A stretch of DNA of 64,000 bases from Streptomyces sp. GESEQ-35 (GCF_017948485.1 NZ_JAFFSX010000034.1:62001-126000), one strand, 5' to 3'; positions 37,757 through 46,787 are shown, counted from the first letter of the stretch. The notes: generated by a model not told the origin, from the letters alone. Program-made: numbers and translations.

Positions 37757-38341
37757 CTACGACTTCCGGGTGCCGGTGTGCGCCTGGGTCACCAGATCGA
37801 TCGCGACCTCGAGGACGGCCTTGCGCTTGTCCTCGGGGTCGCCTTCGAGTTCCCGCAGGACGAACATCCCGGCGTGCATCGTGAACAGCGCGCTGATGCA
37901 GCGGACCTGGTCGACCAGCTCGGCGTCCGGGTCTATGACGATGTCGCGCATGCCCATCATGCGGCTCTTGAACATCTCGCCGATGCTCAGTTCCCGCACG
38001 GTCGCCTGGTTCTCCTGCATGAACTGGAACAGCGGCGACGCCTCGGACAGCGCCTGGCTGTAGCGCCGTACGATCTCCTGCTTCGTCTCCAGCGTGTGCG
38101 GCTGCTGCCTGCCCCACTCGATCAGGTCCTCGATCGGCTTCGTCAGGTCCTCGAAGAGGCTGACGATGATCTCTTCCTTGGTCTTGAAGTGGTAGTAGAG
38201 CGCCGCTTTCGTGACGCCGAGGCGCTCGGCGATCTCTCGTAGCGAGGTCTTCTCGTAGCCCTGCTCGGCGAAGAGTTCGAGGGCCACGTCCTGGATGCGC
38301 TGGCGGGTGTCCCCGCGGCGCCGCTGCTTGGTGCCGTCCAT
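37757..38341 (-). CDS. TetR-family repressor of the adjacent efflux pump
   Basis: 194 aa. N-terminal helix-turn-helix RIQDVALELFAEQGYEKTSLREIAERLGVTKAALYYHF in standard form; variable C-terminal ligand domain. Start: ATG at 38341, or in-frame ATG at 38353 (ACGAGG directly before it). It is divergent from the DHA2 transporter; a 23-bp inverted repeat between them is the likely operator, which points to drug-inducible derepression of the pump and autoregulation. Converges on the M23 gene with 7 nt between. Confidence 0.92.
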   Translation of the reverse strand: MDGTKQRRRGDTRQRIQDVALELFAEQGYEKTSLREIAERLGVTKAALYYHFKTKEEIIVSLFEDLTKPIEDLIEWGRQQPHTLETKQEIVRRYSQALSEASPLFQFMQENQATVRELSIGEMFKSRMMGMRDIVIDPDAELVDQVRCISALFTMHAGMFVLRELEGDPEDKRKAVLEVAIDLVTQAHTGTRKS

Positions 38342-38379
38342 GGTGCCGCCCATCCTCGTACTCTTCGGCTTTCCAGAAA

Positions 38380-38450
38380 ACTTACTTGACGCCCGGCTAG
38401 TTACGCATTTACCTTCCCAGTGTAGACAACTAGCCGGGCGGCAAGTAAGT
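38380..38450. promoter_or_regulatory. 23-bp inverted repeat, probable TetR operators over divergent promoters
   Basis: Left arm 38380-38402 and right arm 38428-38450 are inverted copies with 22 of 23 bases matching and a 25-nt spacer. Each arm contains a -35-like hexamer (TTGACG at 38386-38391 on plus; TTGCCG in the right arm on minus), with a TTACCT -10-like box at 38409-38414 for the pump. Each arm has an internal AACT/AGTT dyad. A repressor on both arms would silence both genes. Confidence 0.75.
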
Positions 38451-38474
38451 AGCTGAGCTGGGGGAGTGGGAAAG

Positions 38475-40046
38475 ATGGCAGGGGCAGGGACGGAGACGGC
38501 GGCGAAGCAGCCAAAGAGTGTGCGGGTCGTGCTGCTCGCACTGATGATCACCATGATGCTCGCGATGCTCGACAACATGATCGTGGGCACGGCGATGCCG
38601 ACGATCGTCGGAGAGCTGGGCGGGCTCGAGCACCTCTCGTGGGTCGTGACCGCGTACACGCTGGCGACCGCCGCCTCCACCCCGCTGTGGGGCAAGCTCG
38701 GCGACATGTACGGGCGCAAGGGCGTCTTCATGAGCTCGATCGTGCTCTTCCTGATCGGGTCGGCGCTGAGTGGCATGGCCCAGGACATGGGGCAGCTGAT
38801 CGGCTTCCGGGCCGTCCAGGGCCTTGGCGCCGGTGGGCTCATGGTCGGCGTCATGGCGATCATCGGTGACCTCATCCCGCCCCGCGAGCGGGGCAAGTAC
38901 CAGGGCATGATGGCCGGCGTCATGGCGCTCGCGATGATCGGCGGACCGCTGGTCGGCGGCACCATCACGGACAACTGGGGCTGGCGCTGGTCCTTCTACA
39001 TCAACCTGCCGCTGGGCATCGTCGCGCTGCTCGCCATCAGCGCCGTACTGCACCTGCCGAAGAAGCGGGCGCAGGCGCGCATCGACTATCTGGGCGCCGG
39101 ACTGCTGACCGTCGGCATCACGGCGATCGTGCTGGTCACCACCTGGGGCGGCACGGAGTACGCCTGGACGTCCGCGATGATCATGGAGCTGATCGGCATC
39201 GGTGTGGCCGCGCTCGTCGGGTTCGTGTTCTGGCAGACCAAGGCCGCCGAGCCGGTCGTGCCGCTGCACATCTTCCGCAGCCGCAACTTCACGCTGATGT
39301 CGGTCATCGGCTTCATCGTCGGGTTCGTGATGTTCGGCGCCACCCTGTTCCTGCCGCTGTACCAGCAGTCCGTGCAGGGCGCGTCCGCGACCAACTCCGG
39401 GCTGCTGCTCCTGCCGATGCTCGGCGCGATGCTGGTGACGTCGATGATCGCGGGTCGGGTGACCACCAACACCGGGCGGTACAAGGTCTTCCCGGTCGTC
39501 GGCAGCGCGCTGATGGTCGTCGGGTTGTATCTGCTGTCGGCGATGGACACGGACACCAGCCGGCTCACGTCCGGTGTGTACATGGCCGTGGTCGGTCTCG
39601 GCATGGGCTGCCTGATGCAGATCACCATGCTGGTCGCGCAGAACAGCGTGGAGATGAAGGACATGGGCGTCGCGTCCTCGTCCACCACCCTCTTCCGCAC
39701 CCTCGGCTCCTCCTTCGGCGTCGCGATCATGGGTGCGCTGTTCAACCACCGGGTGCAGGACGTCATGGCCGAGCGGGCCGGCGCGCTGGGCTCGAAGGTG
39801 ACCGAGCAGTCCGCCCAGCTGGACGCGGCGAGCCTGGCGAAGCTGCCGGACGCGGCGCGGGAGGCGTACCAGCACGCGGTGTCGGAGGGCACTCACTCGG
39901 CGTTCCTGCTGGGAGCCGTGGTCGCCGTGGTCGCGCTGGTCGCGGCGGTGTTCGTCAAGGAGGTGCCGCTGAAGGGGGCGGGGCCGAAGGAAGACGCCGA
40001 CGGCGACGGCACGGCGCCGAAGGTGCAGGTGGCCGAGACGGTCTGA
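38475..40046 (+). CDS. DHA2-type (14-span) drug:proton antiporter
   Basis: 523 aa MFS transporter with some 14 hydrophobic helices. Signature motifs: MLAMLDNMIVGTAMPTIVGEL (motif D of DHA2), LGDMYGRKGVF (motif A), GLGAGGLMVGVMAIIGDLIPPRERGKYQG (motif B region) and GPLVGGTITD (motif C). Export of antibiotics or other amphipathic compounds is expected; the substrate cannot be told. Start ATG at 38475 follows GGGAAAG. Controlled by the divergent TetR gene. A hairpin terminator follows. Confidence 0.95.
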   Translation: MAGAGTETAAKQPKSVRVVLLALMITMMLAMLDNMIVGTAMPTIVGELGGLEHLSWVVTAYTLATAASTPLWGKLGDMYGRKGVFMSSIVLFLIGSALSGMAQDMGQLIGFRAVQGLGAGGLMVGVMAIIGDLIPPRERGKYQGMMAGVMALAMIGGPLVGGTITDNWGWRWSFYINLPLGIVALLAISAVLHLPKKRAQARIDYLGAGLLTVGITAIVLVTTWGGTEYAWTSAMIMELIGIGVAALVGFVFWQTKAAEPVVPLHIFRSRNFTLMSVIGFIVGFVMFGATLFLPLYQQSVQGASATNSGLLLLPMLGAMLVTSMIAGRVTTNTGRYKVFPVVGSALMVVGLYLLSAMDTDTSRLTSGVYMAVVGLGMGCLMQITMLVAQNSVEMKDMGVASSSTTLFRTLGSSFGVAIMGALFNHRVQDVMAERAGALGSKVTEQSAQLDAASLAKLPDAAREAYQHAVSEGTHSAFLLGAVVAVVALVAAVFVKEVPLKGAGPKEDADGDGTAPKVQVAETV

Positions 40047-40060
40047 ACGGGCGGGGAGCG

Positions 40061-40094
40061 AACGGCCTCCGGGGTCCACACCCCGGGGGCCGTT
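40061..40094 (+). terminator. terminator after the DHA2 transporter
   Basis: AACGGCCTCCGGGGT and ACCCCGGGGGCCGTT pair over 15 positions (one G-U) around a CCAC loop, 15 nt past the stop codon, then TGTC. Confidence 0.85.
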
Positions 40095-40121
40095 GTCAGT
40101 GCCGCGTGCCACCATCGGGCC

Positions 40122-40553
40122 ATGGACAAGATGCGGCCGCTGCGCCTGGCCAAGGACGCCATGGACCGCGACTGGGCCGAGCCCTCCCTCGACCTGGACG
40201 CGGTGGCCGCCCATGCCGGGTACTCCCGCTATCACTTCATACGGGCCTTCAAGGCGGCGTACGGCGAGACGCCCGGCCAGTATCTGTCGCATCGGCGCAT
40301 CGAGCGGGCCGAGGATCTGCTGCGCACCGCGAACCTGACGGTCACGGAGATCTGCAACCTCGTCGGCTTCAGCAGTCTGGGCACGTTCTCGACCCGGTTC
40401 AAGGCGTTGACCGGCCTGACCCCCAGCGAGTACCGGGCGAAGCACGTGGGGCGCGGCACCGCCCTCATACCGGGGTGCTACGTCATGCACTGGGCCGGCG
40501 GCTACAGATCGGCTCCCGCCGGATCACAGCGCAATTCTGGAGAAGCGGACTGA
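40122..40553 (+). CDS. short AraC-family transcriptional regulator
   Basis: 143 aa made almost only of the AraC DNA-binding domain: two helix-turn-helix units (SLDLDAVAAHAGYSRYHFIRAFKAAYGETPGQYL and LTVTEICNLVGFSSLGTFSTRFKALTGLTPSEYR, each in its standard place). There is no sensor domain. It is followed after 58 nt by a VOC protein, which is a frequent arrangement and suggests that it controls that gene. Confidence 0.9.
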   Translation: MDKMRPLRLAKDAMDRDWAEPSLDLDAVAAHAGYSRYHFIRAFKAAYGETPGQYLSHRRIERAEDLLRTANLTVTEICNLVGFSSLGTFSTRFKALTGLTPSEYRAKHVGRGTALIPGCYVMHWAGGYRSAPAGSQRNSGEAD

Positions 40554-40611
40554 CTTCGCCGCCGCCTACGGTGACATGGCAAGCACGAACGGCAGCCGAC
40601 AGGAGCACGCC

Positions 40612-41058
40612 ATGATCAAGGGCCTCGCCATCTCGACCGTCTGGGTCCTCGACCAGGACCGCGCCAGGGAGTTCTACACCGAGAAGCTGGGCCTCGAGGT
40701 CCGAACGGACATGGTGATGGGCGAGGGCGGCATGCGCTGGCTCACCGTCGGCTCCCCGAACCAGCCCGACTTCGAGCTCACGCTGATGGTGCCGGACGGG
40801 CCGGGGATGGACCCCGAGTCCGCCGAGATGATCAGGACGCTGGTGGCCAAGGGGGTGCTGGGCGCGGGGGTGCTGACCACCGACGACATCCAGGGTGACT
40901 ACCAGAAGCTCAAGGACCGCGGCGTGGAGTTCCTCCAGGAGCCGCAGGAGCGCCCGTACGGCACGGAGGCGCTGTTCCGCGACGACTCCGGGAACTGGTT
41001 CTCCTTCACACAGCCCCGCGCGGGCGGACTCGACACGGACAAGGACTGGGCCTGCTGA
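40612..41058 (+). CDS. VOC-superfamily (glyoxalase/dioxygenase-like) protein
   Basis: 148 aa, two beta-alpha-beta-beta-beta modules: LAISTVWVLDQDRAREFYTEKLGLEVRTD with FELTLMVPD, and VLTTDDIQGDYQKLKDRGVEF with ALFRDDSGNWFSF. Such proteins are metal enzymes or drug-binding proteins (bleomycin-type). ATG at 40612 follows AGGAG. Converges with cseC 9 nt away. Substrate unknown. Confidence 0.88.
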   Translation: MIKGLAISTVWVLDQDRAREFYTEKLGLEVRTDMVMGEGGMRWLTVGSPNQPDFELTLMVPDGPGMDPESAEMIRTLVAKGVLGAGVLTTDDIQGDYQKLKDRGVEFLQEPQERPYGTEALFRDDSGNWFSFTQPRAGGLDTDKDWAC

Positions 41059-41067
41059 GCCGGAGCC

Positions 41068-42411
41068 CTACGGCATCATCGGATAGCTCCCCGTGGCCGT
41101 CGGCGCGTGCTCCGGCAACCACAGCACAGCCACTGCACCCTCCGCAGGGACATGCTCCGGCGCGCCCGCCGGGCGGACATTGCGGAAGGTCAGGCGGGCG
41201 CCCATCACACGGGCCTGACCGGCGGCGATGGTCAGACCGAGGCCGTGGCCGCGGCCGGCGCGGTCGCTGCTGCCCGTGCGGAAGCGGCTCGGCCCCTCGG
41301 CGAGGAGCTTCTCGGGGAAGCCGGGGCCATGGTCGCGGACCCGGACGACCCGCCCCTCGACGGTGACCTCGATGGGCGGCTTGCCGTGCCGGGCGGCGTT
41401 GGCGAGCAGGTTGAACAGCACGCGCTCCAAGCGCCGGGGGTCGGTGGTGACCTCCGACTCGTGGACCACGCGCACCTCGACGTCCGGGTCCTTCGCCGCC
41501 ACCCGTCGGGTGACGAACTCGCCCAGCATGATGTCCTGGAGCTCGGCCCGCTCCGAGGCACCGTCGAGCCGGGCCACCTCCAGGACGTCCTCCACCAGGG
41601 TGCGCATGGCCTTCGCCCGGTCGAGGACCAGCTCGGTCGGCCGGCCCGGCGGCAGCAGTTCGGCCGCCGTCAGCAGCCCCGTCACCGGCGTGCGCAGCTC
41701 GTGCGCGATGTCGGCGGTGACCCGGCGCTCGGCATCGAGCCGTTTCTGTAGTGCGTCCGTCATGGCGTCCACCGCGCGGGCCAGGTCGTCGGTCTCGTCC
41801 CGTACGACACCGCCGATGGCGTCCCGCACCCGTACGTCCGTCTCGCCCTTGGCGACCTGGTTCGCCGCGGCCGCCGCCTTGCGCAGCCTGCGCGACAGCT
41901 GCCCGCCGATGAGCACACCGAGCGCGCTGCCGCCGAGGACGACCGCGATCGAGCCGATGACAAGGGCCTGGTCGAGGTCCTTGAGGATGTCGGTGCTGCG
42001 GTCGGTGAACCCGGTGTGCAGGGACAGCACATGCCCGTCCGTGACGGGTACGGCGGCCCAGATGTCCGGCACACCGCCCTTGTCGTCGGTCACATAGGTG
42101 GCCCGGCGGCCCTGCTCGACCTTCGCCCGCAGCTCGGGCGGCAGGTTCGGGTCGTCGATCTCCACGTTCGGGAAGTTCAGCCGGCTGGACAGCTCGTAGT
42201 TGCGCTGGGCGATCAGGATCCGCTCGTCGGCCAGGTCGCGCGCGTTGTCCAGCATCGAGACCCGGGCCGCGTTGTGCACGACCAGGCTCAGCGTGATCGC
42301 CACCAGCGCGCCGACGAACGCGATCGCCACGCTCAGCTTCCACCGCACGCCCGTACGAATGCCCGTGCGCGCCCACCGCGCCGGGACCAGGCGCCCCACG
42401 ATCCCCCGCAT
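41068..42411 (-). CDS. cseC: cell-envelope stress sensor histidine kinase CseC
   Basis: 447 aa. N-terminal membrane span (about 25-47), external sensor loop (about 48-148), second span (about 149-172, VIGSIAVVLGGSALGVLIGG), HAMP domain, phosphoacceptor ADIAHELRTPVTGLL and ATPase domain with LLANAARHG, DHGPGFP and GRGHGLGLTIA. In S. coelicolor CseC responds to wall damage and phosphorylates CseB, which turns on sigE. ATG follows AGGGG and is 8 nt from the cseB stop. Gene order sigE-cseA-cseB-cseC is intact. Confidence 0.95.
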   Translation of the reverse strand: MRGIVGRLVPARWARTGIRTGVRWKLSVAIAFVGALVAITLSLVVHNAARVSMLDNARDLADERILIAQRNYELSSRLNFPNVEIDDPNLPPELRAKVEQGRRATYVTDDKGGVPDIWAAVPVTDGHVLSLHTGFTDRSTDILKDLDQALVIGSIAVVLGGSALGVLIGGQLSRRLRKAAAAANQVAKGETDVRVRDAIGGVVRDETDDLARAVDAMTDALQKRLDAERRVTADIAHELRTPVTGLLTAAELLPPGRPTELVLDRAKAMRTLVEDVLEVARLDGASERAELQDIMLGEFVTRRVAAKDPDVEVRVVHESEVTTDPRRLERVLFNLLANAARHGKPPIEVTVEGRVVRVRDHGPGFPEKLLAEGPSRFRTGSSDRAGRGHGLGLTIAAGQARVMGARLTFRNVRPAGAPEHVPAEGAVAVLWLPEHAPTATGSYPMMP

Positions 42412-42419
42412 ACCCCTGC

Positions 42420-43124
42420 TCAGGCCTTCAACTTGTAGCCGAAGCCACGGACCGTCTCGATACGGTCCTGGCCGATCTTCGTACGCAGCCGCTGCACATG
42501 GACGTCGACCACGCGCGTGTCACCGCCCCAGCCGTAGTCCCACACCCGCTCCAGGAGCTTGTCCCGCGACAGCACCGTGCCCGGCGCCGACGAGAACTCG
42601 AGAAGCAGCCGCATTTCCGTGGGTGTCAGCGCGACCGGCTGCCCGCCCTTGCGCACCTCCATGCCCTCGGTGTCGATCTCCAGCTCGCCGAAGGTCAGCA
42701 CCCCGCCGGCCGACGTGGACGCGGGCTCCTCCGACTGCCCGCCGCCGCCCGCGTGCCCGAAGCGGCGCAGCACCGCCCGGATCCGCGCGACCAGCACAGC
42801 GCCGTCGAACGGCTTGGTCACATAGTCGTCCGCGCCCGCCTCCAGGCCCAGCACGACGTCGATCGAGTCGGCACGTGCCGACAGCATGATCACCGGCACC
42901 GTCGACTCGTCCCGGATACGGCGGCACAGGCTGACGCCGTCCAGGCCGGGGACCATGACGTCGAGGAGCGCGATGTCGGGGCGGTTCGCCCGGAAGGCCT
43001 CCAGGCCGGACAGCCCGTCGGGCATCGCGGTGACCACGAAGCCGTCCCGCTCCAGGGCGAGCTGGGTGGCCTCGCGGATGACGTCGTCGTCCTCGACGAA
43101 CAGGACGTGGGTCTGGTCTGCCAT
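42420..43124 (-). CDS. cseB: OmpR-type response regulator CseB
   Basis: 234 aa. Receiver domain with acidic EDDD, phosphoacceptor aspartate in IALLDVMVPGLDG, switch residues in IMLSARAD and KPF; OmpR winged helix at the C-terminus (LTPTEMRLLLEFSSAPGTVLSRDKLLERVWDY, VVDVHVQRLRTKI, VRGFGYKL). A Gly/Ser linker joins them. In S. coelicolor phosphorylated CseB activates the sigE promoter. 112 nt separate it from cseA. Confidence 0.95.
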   Translation of the reverse strand: MADQTHVLFVEDDDVIREATQLALERDGFVVTAMPDGLSGLEAFRANRPDIALLDVMVPGLDGVSLCRRIRDESTVPVIMLSARADSIDVVLGLEAGADDYVTKPFDGAVLVARIRAVLRRFGHAGGGGQSEEPASTSAGGVLTFGELEIDTEGMEVRKGGQPVALTPTEMRLLLEFSSAPGTVLSRDKLLERVWDYGWGGDTRVVDVHVQRLRTKIGQDRIETVRGFGYKLKA

Positions 43125-43236
43125 CCCGGTGCTCTCTGTCCTCGTGCGGTCTCGTGGTGCATTCAGTCAGTCGACGTAGAAATCGTGCGGGCGGTTCACT
43201 GGAGGATCGTTCCCGGCCGCCCGATCGGTTCACGCC

Positions 43237-43914
43237 TCAGCTGGCCTCGGGTGCCACGGTCGGATCCTCCCCGACGACACTGCTGTAGTCGTTGCGCGTG
43301 CGGTACTTCTCGGTGAAGCGGCCCGACGCGGACCATCGGTATGTGATCACATACTCGCCGGACGGACTCGACACCGGGTCGCCCTTCTCGTACACCTGCT
43401 TGGTCACCACCAGGTCGCCGCGGTCGATCTCGGCGTAGACCGGCGGTTCCTCGACCTTGAACACGTTCTCGTACCGCCCGTGCTCCTCGCGGTACACATA
43501 GGAGCCGACACCGACCGCGTCACCGCAGGTCAGTACGTTGACGACGACATCGTTCGCGGATCCTCCGGTCAGGTCGCCGTACGACACGTCGACCGGGTAC
43601 TCGTCGCCGACGCAGGGCTTCAGCTCGCGCTTGACCTCGGCCGCGATGCTCGGGTCGTCCTGCACCAGCTTGACGCCGTCCACGCGGGCCGGTGTGGCGG
43701 ACGGGGAGGCGGGCGGCGACATGCTCGCGGGCGCGACCGAGTCGGAGTGCGCCGGGCCCTCGTCACGGGCGCCGGTGCCGCCGGTGCCGCAGCCGGACGC
43801 GAAAAGGGCGAGGGCGGCGAGCACGGCCACCGCCGTGAACGCCGCCTGCAATGTGCCTCGACCTGGTGTGGGCCCAGGGCCCACGTCGGGATCCGCGTCG
43901 GTCAAGCCGCGCAC
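43237..43914 (-). CDS. cseA: lipoprotein CseA, modulator of the sigE response
   Basis: 225 aa. Signal peptide of the lipoprotein kind: hydrophobic FTAVAVLAALALFAS then the lipobox with Cys at about residue 42 (FASGCG). The mature part has a Pro/Ser linker and a small domain with two cysteines (KPCVGDEY, LTCGD). In S. coelicolor CseA is an external lipoprotein that damps sigE expression. GTG start inside the sigE 3' end (13-nt overlap), so translation is coupled. Confidence 0.93.
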   Translation of the reverse strand: MRGLTDADPDVGPGPTPGRGTLQAAFTAVAVLAALALFASGCGTGGTGARDEGPAHSDSVAPASMSPPASPSATPARVDGVKLVQDDPSIAAEVKRELKPCVGDEYPVDVSYGDLTGGSANDVVVNVLTCGDAVGVGSYVYREEHGRYENVFKVEEPPVYAEIDRGDLVVTKQVYEKGDPVSSPSGEYVITYRWSASGRFTEKYRTRNDYSSVVGEDPTVAPEAS

Positions 43915-44435
43915 CGCTCCTGCTCCTCACGCTCCAGCGCGCGTGCGTCCAGATCGCGGCGCTCCAGCTCCTCGCGGAGCCGGGCGAGCGCCCGGTGCAG
44001 CGTGCTCTTGACCGTTCCGGCCGACATACCGAGGGCGGCGGCCGTCTCCTCCGTGGACATCTGCTCCCAGTGTCGCAGCACCACGACGCTGCGCTGCTTG
44101 GGAGCCAGCACCTTCATGACATCCATCAGCAGGGCGCGGTCCGCGTGCTGCTCGGTGGCGTCGTCGACACAGGCGTCCGGGAGCTGCTCGGTCGGCACTT
44201 CCTCCAGCTTGCGCGCCCGCCACCACTCGGTCCGGGTGTTGATCATCACGCGCCGCAGATAGGCGTCCGCGAGCCGCTTGTCCGCTATGCCGTCCCAGCG
44301 GCCGTACGTCCGTACCAGCGCGGTCTGGAGCAGGTCCTGTGCGTCGACAGGGTCCGGGACCAGTCGGCGGGCGCTGCGCAGCAGCGCGTCCTGCCGGGTG
44401 CGGACGTACTCCTCGAACTCGAGCACCTCTGCCAC
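43902..44435 (-). CDS. sigE: ECF RNA polymerase sigma factor SigE
   Basis: 177 aa ECF sigma factor for the cell-envelope stress regulon. Region 2 (FEEYVRTRQDALLRSARRLV, DLLQTALVRTYGRW, RVMINTRTEWWR) and region 4 (LAPKQRSVVVLRHWEQMSTEETAAALGMSAGTVKSTLHRAL) are intact, with no anti-sigma gene next to it. GTG at 44435 follows GAGG and gives nearly the known S. coelicolor length; ATGs at 44459 and 44465 are alternatives. First gene of the sigE-cseA-cseB-cseC operon, which is known to be controlled by CseB. Confidence 0.96.
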   Translation of the reverse strand: MAEVLEFEEYVRTRQDALLRSARRLVPDPVDAQDLLQTALVRTYGRWDGIADKRLADAYLRRVMINTRTEWWRARKLEEVPTEQLPDACVDDATEQHADRALLMDVMKVLAPKQRSVVVLRHWEQMSTEETAAALGMSAGTVKSTLHRALARLREELERRDLDARALEREEQERCAA

Positions 44436-44765
44436 TGCGCCCACCTCGCACTGCTCCATGATCAACCGCCTCCCGATCCCCGTACCCGGCCCGCTTGAAC
44501 GCCGGTGTCCACTGCCTGTGGTCTGTAGCCGTCGCGCCCCCGTCGGGCACTGAAATGAAGCTACGGAGGGGTTGTCACGGGGCTGTCCGAAGCAGCCTGC
44601 GGCCAGCGCTCGGCTGTCCGTCGGTTGTGTAACAGAGGTAGGGCGGGAGTAAAGGTGCAGATGAGATGGGGCGGGTATGGGGTGATTTGGGGTCGGGTGG
44701 GGCTGGGGTTTCGCTGTGAGGTGTTGTGACGTGGCTGTCCGTCGGCCGACGAACCTGTGGATACG
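44436..44765. other. 330-nt sigE upstream region with a G-run cluster
   Basis: No gene. It must hold the CseB-controlled sigE promoter; on the minus strand GTGACA (44581-44576) is a plausible -35 with a weak -10 seventeen bases on. Between 44668 and 44708 the plus strand (template for sigE) carries seven G-runs of 3-4 with loops of 1-6 nt. A TGTGGATAC close to the mutY stop resembles a DnaA box with one mismatch. Confidence 0.55.
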
Positions 44766-45701
44766 TCAGCTCAGCGGCAGCCGGTACAGCCCCTCCGCCA
44801 GCGGTTCCACCAACCCGTCCGCGACCAGGCCGTCGAGAGCGCGGGCGCGCTGCACCGGCTCGTGCCACACGCGGTCGAGGACGGCCTGCGGAACGGGCGC
44901 GTGGGCCTCGCGCAGTACGGCGAGGAGCTTGCCGCGGACCTGGCGGTCGGTGCCGGCGTACGTCTGCCCGCGGCGCGGCGGCCCCTCGTGCTCGGGCTTG
45001 CCCGCGAGCTGCCAGGCGCACTGGGCGGAGATGGGGCAGCGGTGGCAGGTCTCGTTCCTGGCGGTGCACACGAGCGCGCCGAGTTCCATGGAGGCGGCGG
45101 CCCAGCGGGCTGCGGTGCGCTCGTCCTCGGGCAGCAGCGCACGGGCGAGCTTGCGTTCGGCGGCGGTGGTGGCGTTCGGCGGGTACTGGACGCCGGTGAC
45201 CGCGCGGGCGAAGACCCGGCGGACGTTGGTGTCGAGGACGGCATGCCGCTGGCCGTACGCGAAGGAGGCGACCGCGGCGGCCGTGTACTCGCCGATGCCG
45301 GGCAGGGCCAGGAGCTGGGTGTGGTCGGTCGGTACGTCGCCGCCGTGCCGTTCCGTTATGGCGACGGCGGCGCCGTGCAGCCGCAGGGCGCGGCGCGGGT
45401 AGCCGAGCCGGCCCCAGGCGCGGACGGCCTCGCCCGGCGCCTCCTTCGCGAGGTCGGCGGGGCGCGGCCAGCGGGCCAGCCACTGTTCGTAGACGGGCAG
45501 GACGCGGTTCACCGGCGTCTGCTGAAGCATGAACTCGCTGACCATCACCCCCCACGGTCCGGCTTCCGGGCGCCGCCACGGGAGATCGCGGGCGTGCTCG
45601 TCGAACCAGGCGATGACGGGGGAGTGCAGGGGTGCACCGACGAGAGGGTCGGCGGCGGAGTCGGCGCTGTGCGGGGGCTGGGGCATCGTGGGCGCAGTCA
45701 T
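44766..45701 (-). CDS. mutY: A/G-specific adenine glycosylase MutY
   Basis: 311 aa. Removes adenine mispaired with 8-oxoguanine. Catalytic Glu in SEFMLQQTPV, helix-hairpin-helix LPGIGEYTAAAVASFAYG, catalytic Asp in VLDTNVRR, and an iron-sulfur loop C-x6-C-x2-C-x5-C (CTARNETCHRCPISAQC). The C-terminal NUDIX-like 8-oxoG recognition domain of E. coli MutY is reduced to about 70 residues, a form I believe common in Actinobacteria. ATG at 45701 follows GGAAGG. Confidence 0.95.
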   Translation of the reverse strand: MTAPTMPQPPHSADSAADPLVGAPLHSPVIAWFDEHARDLPWRRPEAGPWGVMVSEFMLQQTPVNRVLPVYEQWLARWPRPADLAKEAPGEAVRAWGRLGYPRRALRLHGAAVAITERHGGDVPTDHTQLLALPGIGEYTAAAVASFAYGQRHAVLDTNVRRVFARAVTGVQYPPNATTAAERKLARALLPEDERTAARWAAASMELGALVCTARNETCHRCPISAQCAWQLAGKPEHEGPPRRGQTYAGTDRQVRGKLLAVLREAHAPVPQAVLDRVWHEPVQRARALDGLVADGLVEPLAEGLYRLPLS

Positions 45702-45897
45702 GGCCTTCCGATCCTGCCACGGGAGGACGGGGGCTCGGGTGTTCCGCCACCCGCAGAGCGGGGGGAGTTCATGAACCCGGTATCTGACGAAAGTCGGGGA
45801 TGAGACGGTCGTTTCCGGGATGATGATCCGGAAAAGTTGTGGCCCCGGGCGGCGGGTGGGGGCAGCGTCGGTGCCGATCTCTCGTACAGTTTGCGCC

Positions 45898-46719
45898 GTG
45901 GGATCTCTGCGCAATCCGGTCGGGCCGCTTCCCTCCTCCATCTACTGGCGTCGGAGGGTCGTCATTGTGTCTGTGGTCGCCCTGTTGGCGCTGCTGATCA
46001 CATGGATCGTCACCATGGGCGGCGGCAGCAAGAACGGCGCCGACGGCGGCAACGGCGACGGAAGTCCCACGCCGTCCACCATCACGCCCGGACCGTCCGG
46101 CTCCGGTCCCGCGATCAGCCAGGCCCCGGGCGGACGCGACGAGACGGGAGACGGGGACTCCAACGGGTCCTCCTCCGGCTCGGGTTCGGGGTCCGGGGAC
46201 ACGGGTGGAACCTCCGACGGCGCCAACGGCGACGACGGGTCCGCGGGTGGCGGGTCCGAGGGTGGTGCCGGCAGCGGTGGCGGTACGGGGGACACGCTCC
46301 CGGCCGGGTCCACGCTGCCCAACTGCACCACCGGGGCGGTCAAGTTGAGCCTGCGCAGCCTGCACAACGCGTACGGGCTGGGGCAGACGCCGAGCCTTGA
46401 GCTGACCGCGACGAACTCCTCCGGGGGTGACTGCAAGGTCGATCTCGGGCCGCAGGGCACGGTGTTGACGATCACTCAGGCGGGCAGCGACGAGGACTTC
46501 TGGTCGTCCGAGGACTGTCCGAAGACGTCCGGGAGCCTGCTGTACCGGGTGCCGGCCGGCAGCAGCGTCACGTACACCGTGGAGTGGGACCGGAAGGCCA
46601 GCGCGCCGGAGTGCGGGACGCCTTCGGCGGGGTCGGCGGCGGCGGGGACGTATCTGGTGGAGGCGGTGGCGCCGGGGTTCGCGAAGGTGCAGACGTCGTT
46701 CGTGCTGGAGAAGGACTAG
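45898..46719 (+). CDS. membrane-anchored protein with Gly/Ser linker and external domain
   Basis: 273 aa. One signal-anchor helix (about residues 20-42, VVIVSVVALLALLITWIV), a long Gly/Ser/Asp linker with GSGSGSG repeats (about 45-145), then an external beta-rich domain (about 150-273) with four cysteines (PNCTTG, GDCKVD, SEDCPK, PECGTP) that likely form two disulfides. The family is conserved in Streptomyces; function unknown. The GTG at 45898 is preferred to the upstream ATG at 45820 because it sits just ahead of the anchor. Confidence 0.8.
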   Translation: MGSLRNPVGPLPSSIYWRRRVVIVSVVALLALLITWIVTMGGGSKNGADGGNGDGSPTPSTITPGPSGSGPAISQAPGGRDETGDGDSNGSSSGSGSGSGDTGGTSDGANGDDGSAGGGSEGGAGSGGGTGDTLPAGSTLPNCTTGAVKLSLRSLHNAYGLGQTPSLELTATNSSGGDCKVDLGPQGTVLTITQAGSDEDFWSSEDCPKTSGSLLYRVPAGSSVTYTVEWDRKASAPECGTPSAGSAAAGTYLVEAVAPGFAKVQTSFVLEKD

Positions 46720-46787
46720 GCGCTCTGTGAGGTGCCGGACGCTCTGAGGGGTGCCTGGGTAGGTCGTTGAGCGGCTGCGGGTCCGTT

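Noticed and set aside
38430..40490. 686-codon minus frame opposite the DHA2 transporter
   Set aside because: His/Arg/Gly-rich shadow with no domain, covering the whole divergent promoter region as well.
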